From: Aureimonas endophytica
Lineage (GTDB): Bacteria > Pseudomonadota > Alphaproteobacteria > Rhizobiales > Rhizobiaceae
Assembly: GCF_014642635.1 (NCBI RefSeq)
Contig: NZ_BMIQ01000004.1
Location: forward strand, 401,584-465,583
Length of the DNA: 64,000 nucleotides
Direction of reading: 5' to 3'
Below the pieces are notes generated by a model, which worked only from the letters and a program-made list of their open reading frames with translations, was not told the DNA's origin and searched no databases. Both the position numbers and the translations under genes were made by a program. Below are positions 55,188 to 63,835 of this stretch, piece after piece. Each line of letters begins with the position of its first letter. Position 1 is the first letter of the stretch.

Positions 55188-56288
55188 TCAGTCGCGCGGT
55201 CGCTCCGCGGATCGCTGCCGCTCGCGCGCGAGATGGCGGTTCGCGACGAAGCGCGCGACGGTCGGCCCGGTGACGAGCACGACGAGGAAGCGCAGCGCCT
55301 GGAGCGCCATCACGAAGGGCCGGTCGACATTGCTCGATGCGGCGATGATCGCCACCGAGTCCATGCCGCCCGGGCTCGTCGCGAGATAGGCGGTGACGGG
55401 ATCGATGCCGGCGAAGCGCACCAAGAGCATCGCCAGCCCGCCGCAGAAGGCGATGAGGATCAGCATGGCGAGGAGGATGCGCGGCATGGCCTTGCCGGCC
55501 GCCGCCAGGGTCTCGCGCGTGAAGTTCAGGCCGAGACGCCAGCCGACCAGCGCATAGGCGAGGCCGAGCACCAGCTGCGGCGGATGCGGATCGAAGAGGC
55601 CCGCGATGTTGAGCGCGGCGCCAAGGGCGATCGGCCCGAGCAGGGCGCCCGCCGGGATGCGCGCCAGCCGCCCCGCGACGGCGCCGGCGAGCGCGACGGC
55701 GAGAACGAGGCTGAGGCGAGCCGGGTCGAATCCCGGATCGGCCAGGGCCATCCCCTCCGCCGCCGGCGCCCGGCCGGCGAAGAGCAGGGAGAGAAGCGAG
55801 GCGACGACGGCGACGCAGACGACGCGCGTATAGGTCATCACCGCGACGAGCCGCGCATCGGCCCCGTAGGCCTGGGCCATGATCACCATGGCGCTCGCCG
55901 CGCCGGGGGAGGAGCCCCAGACCGCGACCGTGCCGGGCAGCACCTGCAACCGGCTGAGCACCGAGCCGATCACCGCGCTGACGAGGACGGTGGAGGCGGT
56001 GACGGCGCAGAAGAGCGGCCAGTCCTCGGCGATGGTCCGCAGGATGCCGGCATTGATGGAGGAGGCGATGAGGCAGCCGACCAGCGCCTGCGCCCCGGCG
56101 AAAGGCAGATCGGGGATGCGCAGCCGCCCGCCGCGCGCCGAGACGATGATGCCGGCCAGCATCGGCCCGAGGAGAAGCGCCGCCGGCAGGCCGACGAGTT
56201 CCAGGAGAGCGACGAAGACGCCCGACAGGACGAGAAGCAGGAGCCAGGGCCGGAGCGGCGAAGGCGAGGCTTCGGGGGAGGCGGTCAT
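55188..56288 (-). CDS. AbrB-family membrane protein
   Basis: The 366-residue protein has about ten hydrophobic segments arranged as two repeats. Motifs such as LGPMLAGIIVSARGGRLRIP and WGSSPGAASAMVIMAQAYGADARL identify the AbrB (formerly 'ammonia monooxygenase-like') membrane family. The physiological role of the family is not well settled. I chose the ATG at 56288 since residues before it show no similarity. It converges on mop with a 3-base gap. Confidence 0.88.
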   Translation of the reverse strand: MTASPEASPSPLRPWLLLLVLSGVFVALLELVGLPAALLLGPMLAGIIVSARGGRLRIPDLPFAGAQALVGCLIASSINAGILRTIAEDWPLFCAVTASTVLVSAVIGSVLSRLQVLPGTVAVWGSSPGAASAMVIMAQAYGADARLVAVMTYTRVVCVAVVASLLSLLFAGRAPAAEGMALADPGFDPARLSLVLAVALAGAVAGRLARIPAGALLGPIALGAALNIAGLFDPHPPQLVLGLAYALVGWRLGLNFTRETLAAAGKAMPRILLAMLILIAFCGGLAMLLVRFAGIDPVTAYLATSPGGMDSVAIIAASSNVDRPFVMALQALRFLVVLVTGPTVARFVANRHLARERQRSAERPRD

Positions 56289-56365
56289 GAGGGCGGGGCT
56301 CGCATGCGGCTCGTGAGGAGCACGGACGGCGCGGCGAGGCAAGGTTCGGATTGCGGACGGGCGCC

Positions 56366-57292
56366 TTAGAACCGCCCTTCGGCCACCATCAGGCGCAGCG
56401 CGTCGCGCGCATTGCCCGGCACCCAGCCGAGCACGCTGCGGACATGGCCCGTGTCGAGCACCAGTCCGAGGCGCCCCCGGCGCCAGGTGTCGCCGCGACC
56501 GGCAAGGCGCGCGGCGAGCCCGGCCAGGGCGCGGGGCGCCGGCAGGATGCGCGGGCCTTTCCGGTGGCCGTGCCGGATGATGGAAACGATGTCGGCCGGC
56601 GTCAGCGGCGCGTCGTCGGCGACGAGGAAGGTCTCGCCGAGGGCGGCGTCGGATGCGAGGCAGAGCGCGACGACATCGGCGAGACTGTCCACCGAGACGA
56701 GGCTGCGCGGCCGGGCGAGACCGCCGAGCGGCAGCGGCAGCGGCGTCGCCGCGAGGCGGGCCAGCGCCGCGACGGCATTGTTGCAGCCCGGCCCGAAGAC
56801 GGCGGCCGGACGCAGGATGGTGCCGGACGGGCCGAATCCCGCCCGGAACGAGCTTTCGGCCTCCGCCTTCGAGATGGCATAGGGGCTCTGCGGCCGCAGC
56901 GGGTCGTCCTCGCGCGCCGGCGTGCCCTTCGCCTCGTGCACCGACGCGCTGCCGAGAAGGATCATCCGCGACACCCCTTCGCGCCGCGCCCGCCGCGCGA
57001 GCGCCGCCGTGCCCGCGACATTGGCATGGCGCAGGGCCGCGAGGTCGCGTCGGCGCGGATCGCCGCGCTGGGGATTCAGCGCGCCGAGATGGATGATCGC
57101 CTCGATTCCCTCGGGAAAGGCCGGAAAGTCGTCCAGCGCGGCGAGATCGGCCGGGCCGGCGAACGTCTCCGACACGCTGTCGCCGCCCGCCGCGCCGCGC
57201 CGCAGGGCGACGACATCGTGGCCCGCCGCCCGCAGCCGGGGCACGAGGTGACGCCCGACGAAGCCGCCGGCGCCGCTGACCAGCACCCTCAT
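56366..57292 (-). CDS. NAD-dependent epimerase/dehydratase
   Basis: Extended short-chain dehydrogenase acting on nucleotide sugars or similar. The 308 residues start with the nucleotide motif GAGGFVGRH (7-15), and have Ser115/Ser117 with the active-site Tyr138-x3-Lys142 (YAISK). ILRPAAVFGPG follows, as in UDP-glucose 4-epimerase relatives. No other sugar gene is nearby, so the substrate is open. Confidence 0.9.
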   Translation of the reverse strand: MRVLVSGAGGFVGRHLVPRLRAAGHDVVALRRGAAGGDSVSETFAGPADLAALDDFPAFPEGIEAIIHLGALNPQRGDPRRRDLAALRHANVAGTAALARRARREGVSRMILLGSASVHEAKGTPAREDDPLRPQSPYAISKAEAESSFRAGFGPSGTILRPAAVFGPGCNNAVAALARLAATPLPLPLGGLARPRSLVSVDSLADVVALCLASDAALGETFLVADDAPLTPADIVSIIRHGHRKGPRILPAPRALAGLAARLAGRGDTWRRGRLGLVLDTGHVRSVLGWVPGNARDALRLMVAEGRF

Positions 57293-57687
57293 CGCGGCAG
57301 CCGGAAGAGGGCGCGGATCGGCGCCGCCCCGCCCGGTCGGCGAAGTCGGTCAGGGGCCGCGAGGAGGGGGCGAAGGGTCATGGCGCCAGAGTCCGCCAGC
57401 GTCGTCGCCCCGTCAAGCGCACTGCGCCCGTCGCCCCCGACGGACGCACCGTGAAAAGATTTGCAGGCGAGGATATCGGGGCTTGATCGCCGCGCCGAAA
57501 GGCGTATGTAGCCGGCGTCCGAACGCGGGTCCGCCCTCGCTCGGCTCCCTTTCACCTGGACCATCAACCCTTATGCCAAGCGACAGTCACAGTCGATTGA
57601 CGTGGCCGCGTGCGGTCTGCGCCAGGGGTCCCTTCTAGGACGGGTCCCTGCCGGAGGCAGCCGCGCGCGGCGATCCGGAGCAGACCC
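57293..57687. other. Region upstream of mgtE
   Basis: A 395-bp stretch with no supported gene, between the start of the epimerase and mgtE. The last 130 bases are rich in short self-complementary pieces (for example GTCC/GGAC around 57630-57645 and TGCC/GGCA nearby) and a repeated GGGTCCC. A structured leader for mgtE is conceivable, but I could not match it to any known magnesium riboswitch. Confidence 0.55.
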
Positions 57688-59058
57688 ATGCAAGACATCC
57701 TCGAACTGGCGGGCGTGTCCCGCGCCGCCGCCGTGGTCGACCGCCTGCGCGGCGCGCAGCCGGCGGACATCGTCCAGCAGCTGAACGAGCTCGACGCCGC
57801 CGAGGCCGCCGAGATCGTCGCCCGCCTGCCGCTCGAAAAGGCGGCGGACGTCTTCGATCATCCCGATCTCGCCGAGCCGCAGACCATCCTGGCGGCGCTG
57901 CGCCCGGCCGTCGCGGCCGAGATCCTCGACGCGATGGCGGCCGACCGGCTGGCCGATCTCTTCCGCGACATGGAGGAGCCGCCGCGCGAGCGCCTGCTCG
58001 CCCTCCTCACCCGCGAGGCGCGGGCGATCATCGACGCGCTGCTCGTCCATCCGGAGGGCACGGCCGGCAGCATGATGACGACGGAATTCGTCAGCGTGCC
58101 CGCCACCTGGAGCGTCGCCGAGACGCTGCGCCATATCCGCGAGGTCGAGGGCGCGCGCGAGACGGTCTATGCCATCTACGTGCTCGATCCGATCACCCGC
58201 CGCCTGCAGGCGGCGGTTTCGCTGCGCCGCCTGATCTCCGGCGATCCCGACGCCCTCGTCGGCTCCGTCGCGCGCTTCGACCAGCCGGTGACGGTGCTGC
58301 CGCAGGCCGACCGGGAGGAGGTGGCGCGCCTCATCTCGAAATACGATCTCCTCGCCATTCCGGTGGTGGACGAGAAGAACCACGTGCTCGGCATCGTGAC
58401 GGTCGACGACATCATCGACACGATGATCGAGGTGACCACGGAGGACGTGCACAAGTTCGGCGGCATGGAAGCGCTGGACGAGCCCTATACGCGGATCGGT
58501 TTCGCCGAGATGCTGCGCAAGCGCGCCGGCTGGCTGGCGATCCTCTTCCTGTCGGAAATGCTGACGGCGAGCGCCATGCAGCATTTCGAGGACGAGTTGG
58601 AGAAGGCGGTCGTCCTGACGCTCTTCATTCCGCTGATCATGAGCTCGGGCGGCAATTCCGGCTCGCAGGCGACCTCGCTGATCATCCGTGCCCTGGCGCT
58701 CGGCGAACTGAAGCTTTCGGACTGGTGGCGCGTCGCGCTGCGCGAGATCCCGACCGGGCTCGCCCTTGGCGGCTTTCTCGGCGTGATCGGCGTCGCGCGC
58801 ATCGCCGTCTGGCAGGAGGCCGGCATCTTCGACTACGGCCCGCATTGGATGCTGGTGGCGCTGACGGTCGGTCTCGCCCTCGTCGCGATCGTCACCTTCG
58901 GCTCGCTGGCGGGCTCGATGCTGCCCTTCGCGCTGAAGCGGCTCGGCTTCGACCCGGCCAGCGCCTCGGCGCCCTTCGTGGCCACGCTGGTCGATGTGTC
59001 CGGCCTCGTGATCTACTTCTCGGTCGCCCTCGTGGTGCTGAGCGGCACGCTGCTCTGA
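57688..59058 (+). CDS. mgtE: Magnesium transporter MgtE
   Basis: Homodimeric Mg2+ channel. The 456 residues have an N-terminal helical domain (about 1-125), two CBS domains (about 135-255, with TTEFVSVPATWS and VDDIIDT) and a five-helix membrane part. The pore motif GGNSGSQATSLIIRALALGE (about 318) and the metal-site Asp in FDPASASAPFVATLVDVSG are intact. The ATG at 57688 follows GGAGCAGACCC. A GC-rich hairpin without T-run follows the stop. Confidence 0.95.
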   Translation: MQDILELAGVSRAAAVVDRLRGAQPADIVQQLNELDAAEAAEIVARLPLEKAADVFDHPDLAEPQTILAALRPAVAAEILDAMAADRLADLFRDMEEPPRERLLALLTREARAIIDALLVHPEGTAGSMMTTEFVSVPATWSVAETLRHIREVEGARETVYAIYVLDPITRRLQAAVSLRRLISGDPDALVGSVARFDQPVTVLPQADREEVARLISKYDLLAIPVVDEKNHVLGIVTVDDIIDTMIEVTTEDVHKFGGMEALDEPYTRIGFAEMLRKRAGWLAILFLSEMLTASAMQHFEDELEKAVVLTLFIPLIMSSGGNSGSQATSLIIRALALGELKLSDWWRVALREIPTGLALGGFLGVIGVARIAVWQEAGIFDYGPHWMLVALTVGLALVAIVTFGSLAGSMLPFALKRLGFDPASASAPFVATLVDVSGLVIYFSVALVVLSGTLL

Positions 59059-59089
59059 TCCCGGCGCGATCGATCGATGACAAATCCAA

Positions 59090-59115
59090 GGGCCTGCCCG
59101 GCGACGGGCGGGCCC
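59090..59115 (+). terminator. GC-rich hairpin after mgtE
   Basis: GGGCC-T-GCCCG, loop GCGA, CGGGC-G-GGCCC form a strong stem with a single T-G pair, starting 32 bases after the stop. Only CTCGTCGTTCGG follows, with no clean T-run, so termination efficiency is uncertain. Confidence 0.45.
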
Positions 59116-59171
59116 TCGTCGTTCGGTGGCGTCGCCAGCGCGGGGGCGGCGCGTCTTTCCCGAAGAGTGCC

Positions 59172-59852
59172 CTATGCGGGCTTCGCGGATGACGGCGGCC
59201 CGGCCCGCCAACCCGATGCCGTCAGCAGGCCGTCGCGCGTTTCGGCCGGCATGGCCCGCAGCCGCCGCCGCACCGCGCGGCGGATCGCGGCGAAGCCGGC
59301 AATGCCGAGCAGCACTTTACTGGCGATGCCGAAGATCGTCATGGTCAGGGCCCAGCTCGCGACCGTCGCTTCCGCCGCCAGATAGGCGTTCAACAGGGCC
59401 GAGACGAACATGAGGCCCGCCCAGGCCCGGCCGACGGAGACGGCGACATCCGGGGCGACATTGCGGGCGATCGGCGGCAGATAGCGGTTCATCCAGCCGG
59501 GCTTCAGCATCACGATGCCGATGATGGCGTAGATCGCGCTCGGCTTGAACAGCACGAAGCGCGGGTCGTCGGTCAAGACGGTCGCGCTGCCCGAGGCGAG
59601 CACCAGGACGAGGCTCGCCCATTCCATGATGTCGATCGGCTTGCGCCGGGCCGCCTGGATCGCGATCTGGACGAGGCCCAGCAGCATTCCGAGGCAAGCC
59701 GAAAGGATCGCATCCTTCGTCAGGGAGAACAGGACCAGGAAGAGCAGGCTCGAAGCCAGATCGCCGAGCAGCAATCCGGCAGATCGCAGGAAGGCCGGCA
59801 GGGGGCTCCTTGTCGCGGCTGTCGGCGCGTTCGGCGGATCTTGGTCGGGCAT
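59172..59852 (-). CDS. yciB: YciB/IspZ-family inner-membrane protein (septation protein A)
   Basis: Multi-pass inner-membrane protein linked in other bacteria to envelope integrity and division. The 226 residues contain about five hydrophobic segments; motifs LKPGWMNRYLPPIARNVAP and the following RAWAGLMFVSALLNAYLA are typical of YciB. The N-terminus (1-20) is polar. The gene converges on mgtE. Its promoter must lie in the 289-bp region to the right, which also serves nothing else visible. Confidence 0.88.
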   Translation of the reverse strand: MPDQDPPNAPTAATRSPLPAFLRSAGLLLGDLASSLLFLVLFSLTKDAILSACLGMLLGLVQIAIQAARRKPIDIMEWASLVLVLASGSATVLTDDPRFVLFKPSAIYAIIGIVMLKPGWMNRYLPPIARNVAPDVAVSVGRAWAGLMFVSALLNAYLAAEATVASWALTMTIFGIASKVLLGIAGFAAIRRAVRRRLRAMPAETRDGLLTASGWRAGPPSSAKPA

Positions 59853-60141
59853 CGGGTCCGGTCAGCGAGTTCGGTCCGACAGGAGGAACGCCGCGTCGGA
59901 AGCGGCGGCCCCGGTTCCTGTCGCCGACAGGCCGGATGGGCTTGTCCCATCTGACATGGCACTCATTCAAGCTTTATGACGGCCCCGGCGCCCGTTCCTC
60001 ATGGCCGCGATCATCGGCATCGGCCAGGAGACGCCGAGACGCCTCGCGCCCTTTGGCGTGCAGTCCTGGCCCGCCATCGCGAGGGGTCGGGGCAGGCGAA
60101 CTTCATCCATTACTTTAAGAACCTCCGGCCCGGCCGGCGCG

Positions 60142-61296
60142 TCAGCCCGCCTGGGCGCGGATCACGCTGCGCCCGATGGTTTCGAGCGGCACCGGAGCGG
60201 CCGCCCCGTCCAGGCTCGGCACCGCCTCGTCCTCGGCGGGGGAGGGGAGGGCGTCTTCCGCCGCGCCCTGCGGCGAGACCATCGCGGCGAGGATGCGGCG
60301 CAGGCCGATCTGTCCGACCGGGCGCCCGTCGGCTTCCACGACGGCCAGCGCCTCCGCCTGGCCGGCGGCGAAGAGCTCGGCCGCCGCCTCTAGGGTCGTG
60401 CCGACCGCGACGGAGGGGAGGGTGGCCGTCGCGCCGGTGGCGGGTGCCATGACGTTCTCGACCTGGATCACCCGGCCGCGATTCACGTGGCGGACGAAAT
60501 TGGCGATATAGTCGTCGGCGGGCCGCAGCACGATGTCCTGGCGCGTGCCCTGCTGCACCATCTCGCCGTCGCGCAGGATCGCGATGCGATCGCCGAGCCG
60601 CAGCGCCTCGTCGAGATCGTGGGTGATGAAGACGATGGTCTTGCCGACATCCTTCTGGATATCGAGCAGCACGGTCTGCATGTCGGTGCGGATCAGCGGG
60701 TCGAGCGCCGAGAAGGCCTCGTCCATCAGGAGGATCGGCGCATCGTTGGAGAGCGCCCGGGCGAGGCCGACGCGCTGCTGCATGCCGCCCGACAGCTGGT
60801 TTGGGTATTTCTTCTCGAAGCCCTTCAGGCCGACGCGCTCCAGCCAGCGCATGGCGGCCTCTTCCTGCGCCCGGCGCGGCAGGCCCTGCACTTCCAGCCC
60901 GTAGACCGTGTTCTCCAGCACGTTGCGATGCGGCAGGAGGGCGAATTTCTGGAACACCATCGCCGTCTTATGGCGGCGGAAGTCGCGCAGCTCGGTCGGG
61001 CTCATCTTCACCACGTCGGCGCCGTCGACGATCACCTCGCCGGCGGTCGGGTCGATCAGGCGGTTGATATGGCGGATCAGCGTCGACTTGCCGGAGCCCG
61101 ACAGACCCATGATCACCTGGATGCCGCCGCCCGGCATGGCGATATTGATGTCGCGCAGGCCCAGCACATGGGCGGCGGTGGCGTTGAGCTCGGCCTTGGT
61201 CATGCCGTTGCGCACCGCGTCCACATAGGCCGCGCCGTTCGCCCCGAAGATCTTGCAGAGACGGCGGATCTCGATTCCCGGCGCGCGCTCAGCCAT
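60142..61296 (-). CDS. Glycine-betaine/proline ABC transporter ATPase (ProV/OpuAA-like)
   Basis: Powers uptake of glycine betaine, choline or proline betaine. The 384 residues start with the family segment EIRRLCKIFG, followed by a ProV-type insertion (AVRNGMTKAELNATAAHVLG), Walker A GLSGSGKST, signature LSGGMQQRVGLARAL and Walker B LLMDEAFSALD. A single CBS domain occupies the C-terminal third (about 295-350). The ATG at 61296 follows GGAGG. It overlaps the permease gene by 8 bases and is the last of three genes. Confidence 0.94.
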   Translation of the reverse strand: MAERAPGIEIRRLCKIFGANGAAYVDAVRNGMTKAELNATAAHVLGLRDINIAMPGGGIQVIMGLSGSGKSTLIRHINRLIDPTAGEVIVDGADVVKMSPTELRDFRRHKTAMVFQKFALLPHRNVLENTVYGLEVQGLPRRAQEEAAMRWLERVGLKGFEKKYPNQLSGGMQQRVGLARALSNDAPILLMDEAFSALDPLIRTDMQTVLLDIQKDVGKTIVFITHDLDEALRLGDRIAILRDGEMVQQGTRQDIVLRPADDYIANFVRHVNRGRVIQVENVMAPATGATATLPSVAVGTTLEAAAELFAAGQAEALAVVEADGRPVGQIGLRRILAAMVSPQGAAEDALPSPAEDEAVPSLDGAAAPVPLETIGRSVIRAQAG

Positions 61297-62176
61297 GCAC
61301 CACCTCCCGGTGTTTCTGCAGGCGACGGCCATAGGCCTGGCTCACCCGGTCGAAGATGATGGCGATGCCGACGATGGCGAGGCCGTTGAAGACGCCGAGC
61401 GTGAAATACTGGTTGGCGATGGCCTTCAGCACCGGCTGGCCGAGGCCCTGCACGCCGATCATCGAGGCGATCACCACCATGGCCAGCGCCATCATGATCG
61501 TCTGGTTGATGCCGGCCATGATGGTCGGAAGAGCCAGCGGCATCTGCACCTTCCAGAGCTTCTGCCAGGAGGAGGAGCCGAAGGCGTCGGCGGCCTCCAG
61601 CGTGTCGCGGTCGACGAGGCGGATGCCGAGATCGGTGAGGCGGATCATCGGCGGGATGGCGTAGATGACGACGGCGATGACGCCCGGCACACGGCCGATG
61701 CCGAGCAGCATCACAACCGGGATGAGATAGACGAAGCTCGGCATGGTCTGCATCACGTCGAGCACAGGATTGACGACGCCGCGCAGCCGGTCGGAGCGCG
61801 CCATGGCGATGCCGATCGGAATGCCGACGGCGATGGCGATGACGGTGCAGACGAAGATCATCGAGACCGTCCGCATCGTGTCCATCCACATGTCGAGATA
61901 GCCGATGAGGAGCAGCGTCGCGACGGCGCCGAGCGTGATGCGCAGGCTGCGGCTCGCGACCCAGGCAATCAGGCCGATCGCGACGAGCACGATCGGCCAG
62001 GGCGTCTGGGTCAGCAGCCGCTCGGACCAGATGAGGAAGCTCTGCAGCGGCGAGAACAAAGCCTCGATGCCGTCGCCATAGGCGCGGGTGAAGGTCCGGA
62101 AGCCGTCATCGATGGACTTCTTCAGAAGACGCAGCCGGTCGTCGTCCATATGCGGAAAGGAGGAGAACCAGTCCAT
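61289..62176 (-). CDS. Glycine-betaine ABC transporter permease (ProW/OpuAB-like)
   Basis: Inner-membrane permease of the betaine importer. The 295 residues begin with an amphipathic segment (about 1-40), then a helix pair and the permease core with IPIGIAMARSDRLRGVVNPV, LDVMQTMPSFVYLIPVVMLL and the EAA loop DTLEAADAFGSSSWQKLWKV. It is the middle gene of the operon, 73 bases after the binding-protein gene. Confidence 0.94.
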   Translation of the reverse strand: MDWFSSFPHMDDDRLRLLKKSIDDGFRTFTRAYGDGIEALFSPLQSFLIWSERLLTQTPWPIVLVAIGLIAWVASRSLRITLGAVATLLLIGYLDMWMDTMRTVSMIFVCTVIAIAVGIPIGIAMARSDRLRGVVNPVLDVMQTMPSFVYLIPVVMLLGIGRVPGVIAVVIYAIPPMIRLTDLGIRLVDRDTLEAADAFGSSSWQKLWKVQMPLALPTIMAGINQTIMMALAMVVIASMIGVQGLGQPVLKAIANQYFTLGVFNGLAIVGIAIIFDRVSQAYGRRLQKHREVVHG

Positions 62177-62249
62177 CGCGAGGCCTTTCCCGTTTCGTCG
62201 CCGGCGGGACGGATGGCGGGGGCCGCCATCCGTCGGTCGTGTCAGCCTG

Positions 62250-63248
62250 TCAGAGCGCGGCCTTCACCTTGGTGGCGACCTCGGGCGAGACCCATTTCGT
62301 CCAGACGTCCTCGTTGTTCTTCAGGAAATATTTCGCGCCGTCCTCGCCGGTCGCCTGGTTGTCGGTCATGTAGGACAGGAGCTTGTTGACGGTGTCGTTC
62401 GACCAGTTCCGCTTCTTCAGGTAGTCCATGGCCGGGCCGGCGCGCTCGGCGAACTTCGCCGTCACCAGCGTCTCGACCTTGTCCTTCGGCCAGGCGTTCT
62501 TCTTCGGGTCCGGGCAGTCGGCGACCGTGTTGCAGCTCTTCCAGGCGGCGGCGTCGTAATCGGCGCCGAAGCCGAGCTTCACCATCTCGTACTTGCCGAG
62601 AAGGGCGGTCGGCGCCCAGTAATAGCCCATCCAGCCCTGCTTGCGCTCGTAGGCCTTGGCGACCGAGCCGTCGAGGCCGGCGGCGGAGCCGGTATCGACC
62701 AGCGTGAACTTCTTGCCCTCGGCGCCATAGGCCTTGAAGAGCTGCGTGGTGACGACCGTGCCGCCCCAGCCCTGCGGGCCGTTATAGACCGCGCCCATCG
62801 CCGGGTCTTCCGGGGCGGGGAACAGTTCGGGATGCTTCAGCGCGTCGTCGATCGTCTTGATGTCGGGATGGGCGTCCGCGACATATTTCGGGATCCACCA
62901 GCCTTGGTCGCCGCCATCGCTGAGCGCGGCGCCGGTCGCGACGATCTTCTTCTCGGCGATGCCCTTGTTGGCGACGTCCGGCAGGAGATCGACCCAGCCT
63001 TCCGGCGCGATGTCGGGCTCGCCCTTCTCGACCATCGAGGTGATGGTTGGCACGGTGTCGCCGACGACGAGCTCGGCATTGCAGCCATAGCCCTCGGTGA
63101 GGATGATCTTGTCGATATTGGCGAGAACCTCGGCCGACTGCCAGTTCATGTTGGCGATCGAGACATTGCCGCATTCGGCAGCCGAGGCGGACCCCGCGCC
63201 GACGAGGAGGCCGAAGGCGAGGCAGGTGGAGGCGGCAAGCGGCTTCAT
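62250..63248 (-). CDS. Glycine-betaine-binding protein (ProX/OpuAC-like)
   Basis: Periplasmic substrate-binding protein for the betaine importer. The 332 residues have a signal peptide (about 1-25, ASA/AEC) and a ProX/OpuAC core with VGDTVPTITSMVEKGEPDIA, GWWIPKYVADAHPDI and GWMGYYWAPTALL, whose aromatic residues line the betaine cage. The ATG at 63248 follows AAGGA. It is the first gene of this three-gene operon. Confidence 0.93.
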   Translation of the reverse strand: MKPLAASTCLAFGLLVGAGSASAAECGNVSIANMNWQSAEVLANIDKIILTEGYGCNAELVVGDTVPTITSMVEKGEPDIAPEGWVDLLPDVANKGIAEKKIVATGAALSDGGDQGWWIPKYVADAHPDIKTIDDALKHPELFPAPEDPAMGAVYNGPQGWGGTVVTTQLFKAYGAEGKKFTLVDTGSAAGLDGSVAKAYERKQGWMGYYWAPTALLGKYEMVKLGFGADYDAAAWKSCNTVADCPDPKKNAWPKDKVETLVTAKFAERAGPAMDYLKKRNWSNDTVNKLLSYMTDNQATGEDGAKYFLKNNEDVWTKWVSPEVATKVKAAL

Positions 63249-63393
63249 CGACGGGTCCTTCCCTGGTGAAGGGCCGGGACGCATGAGGCTGGCATCCCTC
63301 GGTAACGCCTTCGTCTCGAAAGGTCCGTTATTCCAGGCGGCTTGGGTATTCTGATCGCGCCGTCGATGCGCGCAGGAGCGGCACGATGCCCGT

Positions 63394-63420
63394 TTCGCAT
63401 TCGCGTTTCGCGCTTGCGAA
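63394..63420. other. Inverted repeat downstream of mce
   Basis: TTCGCA and TGCGAA (outer 6 bp) enclose CGCG-TTT-CGCG, giving a two-step stem. It lies four bases past the end of the methylmalonyl-CoA epimerase gene. On the + strand TTTGTT follows; on the minus strand none does. It may block read-through between this gene and the betaine operon, but the evidence is structural only. Confidence 0.4.
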
Positions 63421-63424
63421 TTTG

Positions 63425-63835
63425 TTAGGCAAGGCTCGGCTGCTCGATTTCGATCAGGGTCCCGAGCATATCGGCGGGGTGAAGGAAGAGCACCGGATGG
63501 CCATGCGCGCCGATGCGGGGCGTGCCGTCGCCGAGAAGGCGCTTGCCGAGCGCGGCGAGGCGGCGGGTGGCATCGTCGATGTCCTCGACCTCGAAGCAGA
63601 CATGATGGATGCCGCCCTTCGGATTGCGCGTGAGGAAGGCGGCGATCGGCGAAGCGTCGCCGAGCGGTTCGAGCAGTTCGATGCGGGTGTTGGGAAGATC
63701 GACGAAGACGACGCGGACGCCATGGTCGGGAAGATCGGCGGGCGCCGAGACGGAAGCGCCGAGATCGCGGTAGAGCGCGGCGGCGGGTCCGAGTTCGGGA
63801 ACGGCGATGGCGATGTGATTGACGCGGCCCAGCAT
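63425..63835 (-). CDS. mce: Methylmalonyl-CoA epimerase
   Basis: Interconverts (2R)- and (2S)-methylmalonyl-CoA in propionate metabolism. The 136-residue VOC-fold protein begins RVNHIAIAVPELGPAAALYR (metal ligand His7), has GGIHHVCFEVEDI in the second module and ends ADMLGTLIEIEQ with the expected metal-binding Glu. The gene is alone; mutase genes are not in the window. The window ends 165 bases upstream of its start. Confidence 0.93.
   Translation of the reverse strand: MLGRVNHIAIAVPELGPAAALYRDLGASVSAPADLPDHGVRVVFVDLPNTRIELLEPLGDASPIAAFLTRNPKGGIHHVCFEVEDIDDATRRLAALGKRLLGDGTPRIGAHGHPVLFLHPADMLGTLIEIEQPSLA

Noticed and set aside
59935-59951. Hairpin GATGGG-CTTGT-CCCATC upstream of yciB as a regulatory RNA
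   Set aside because: Short, isolated, and without a match to any known element; a 6-bp stem is expected by chance in GC-rich DNA.
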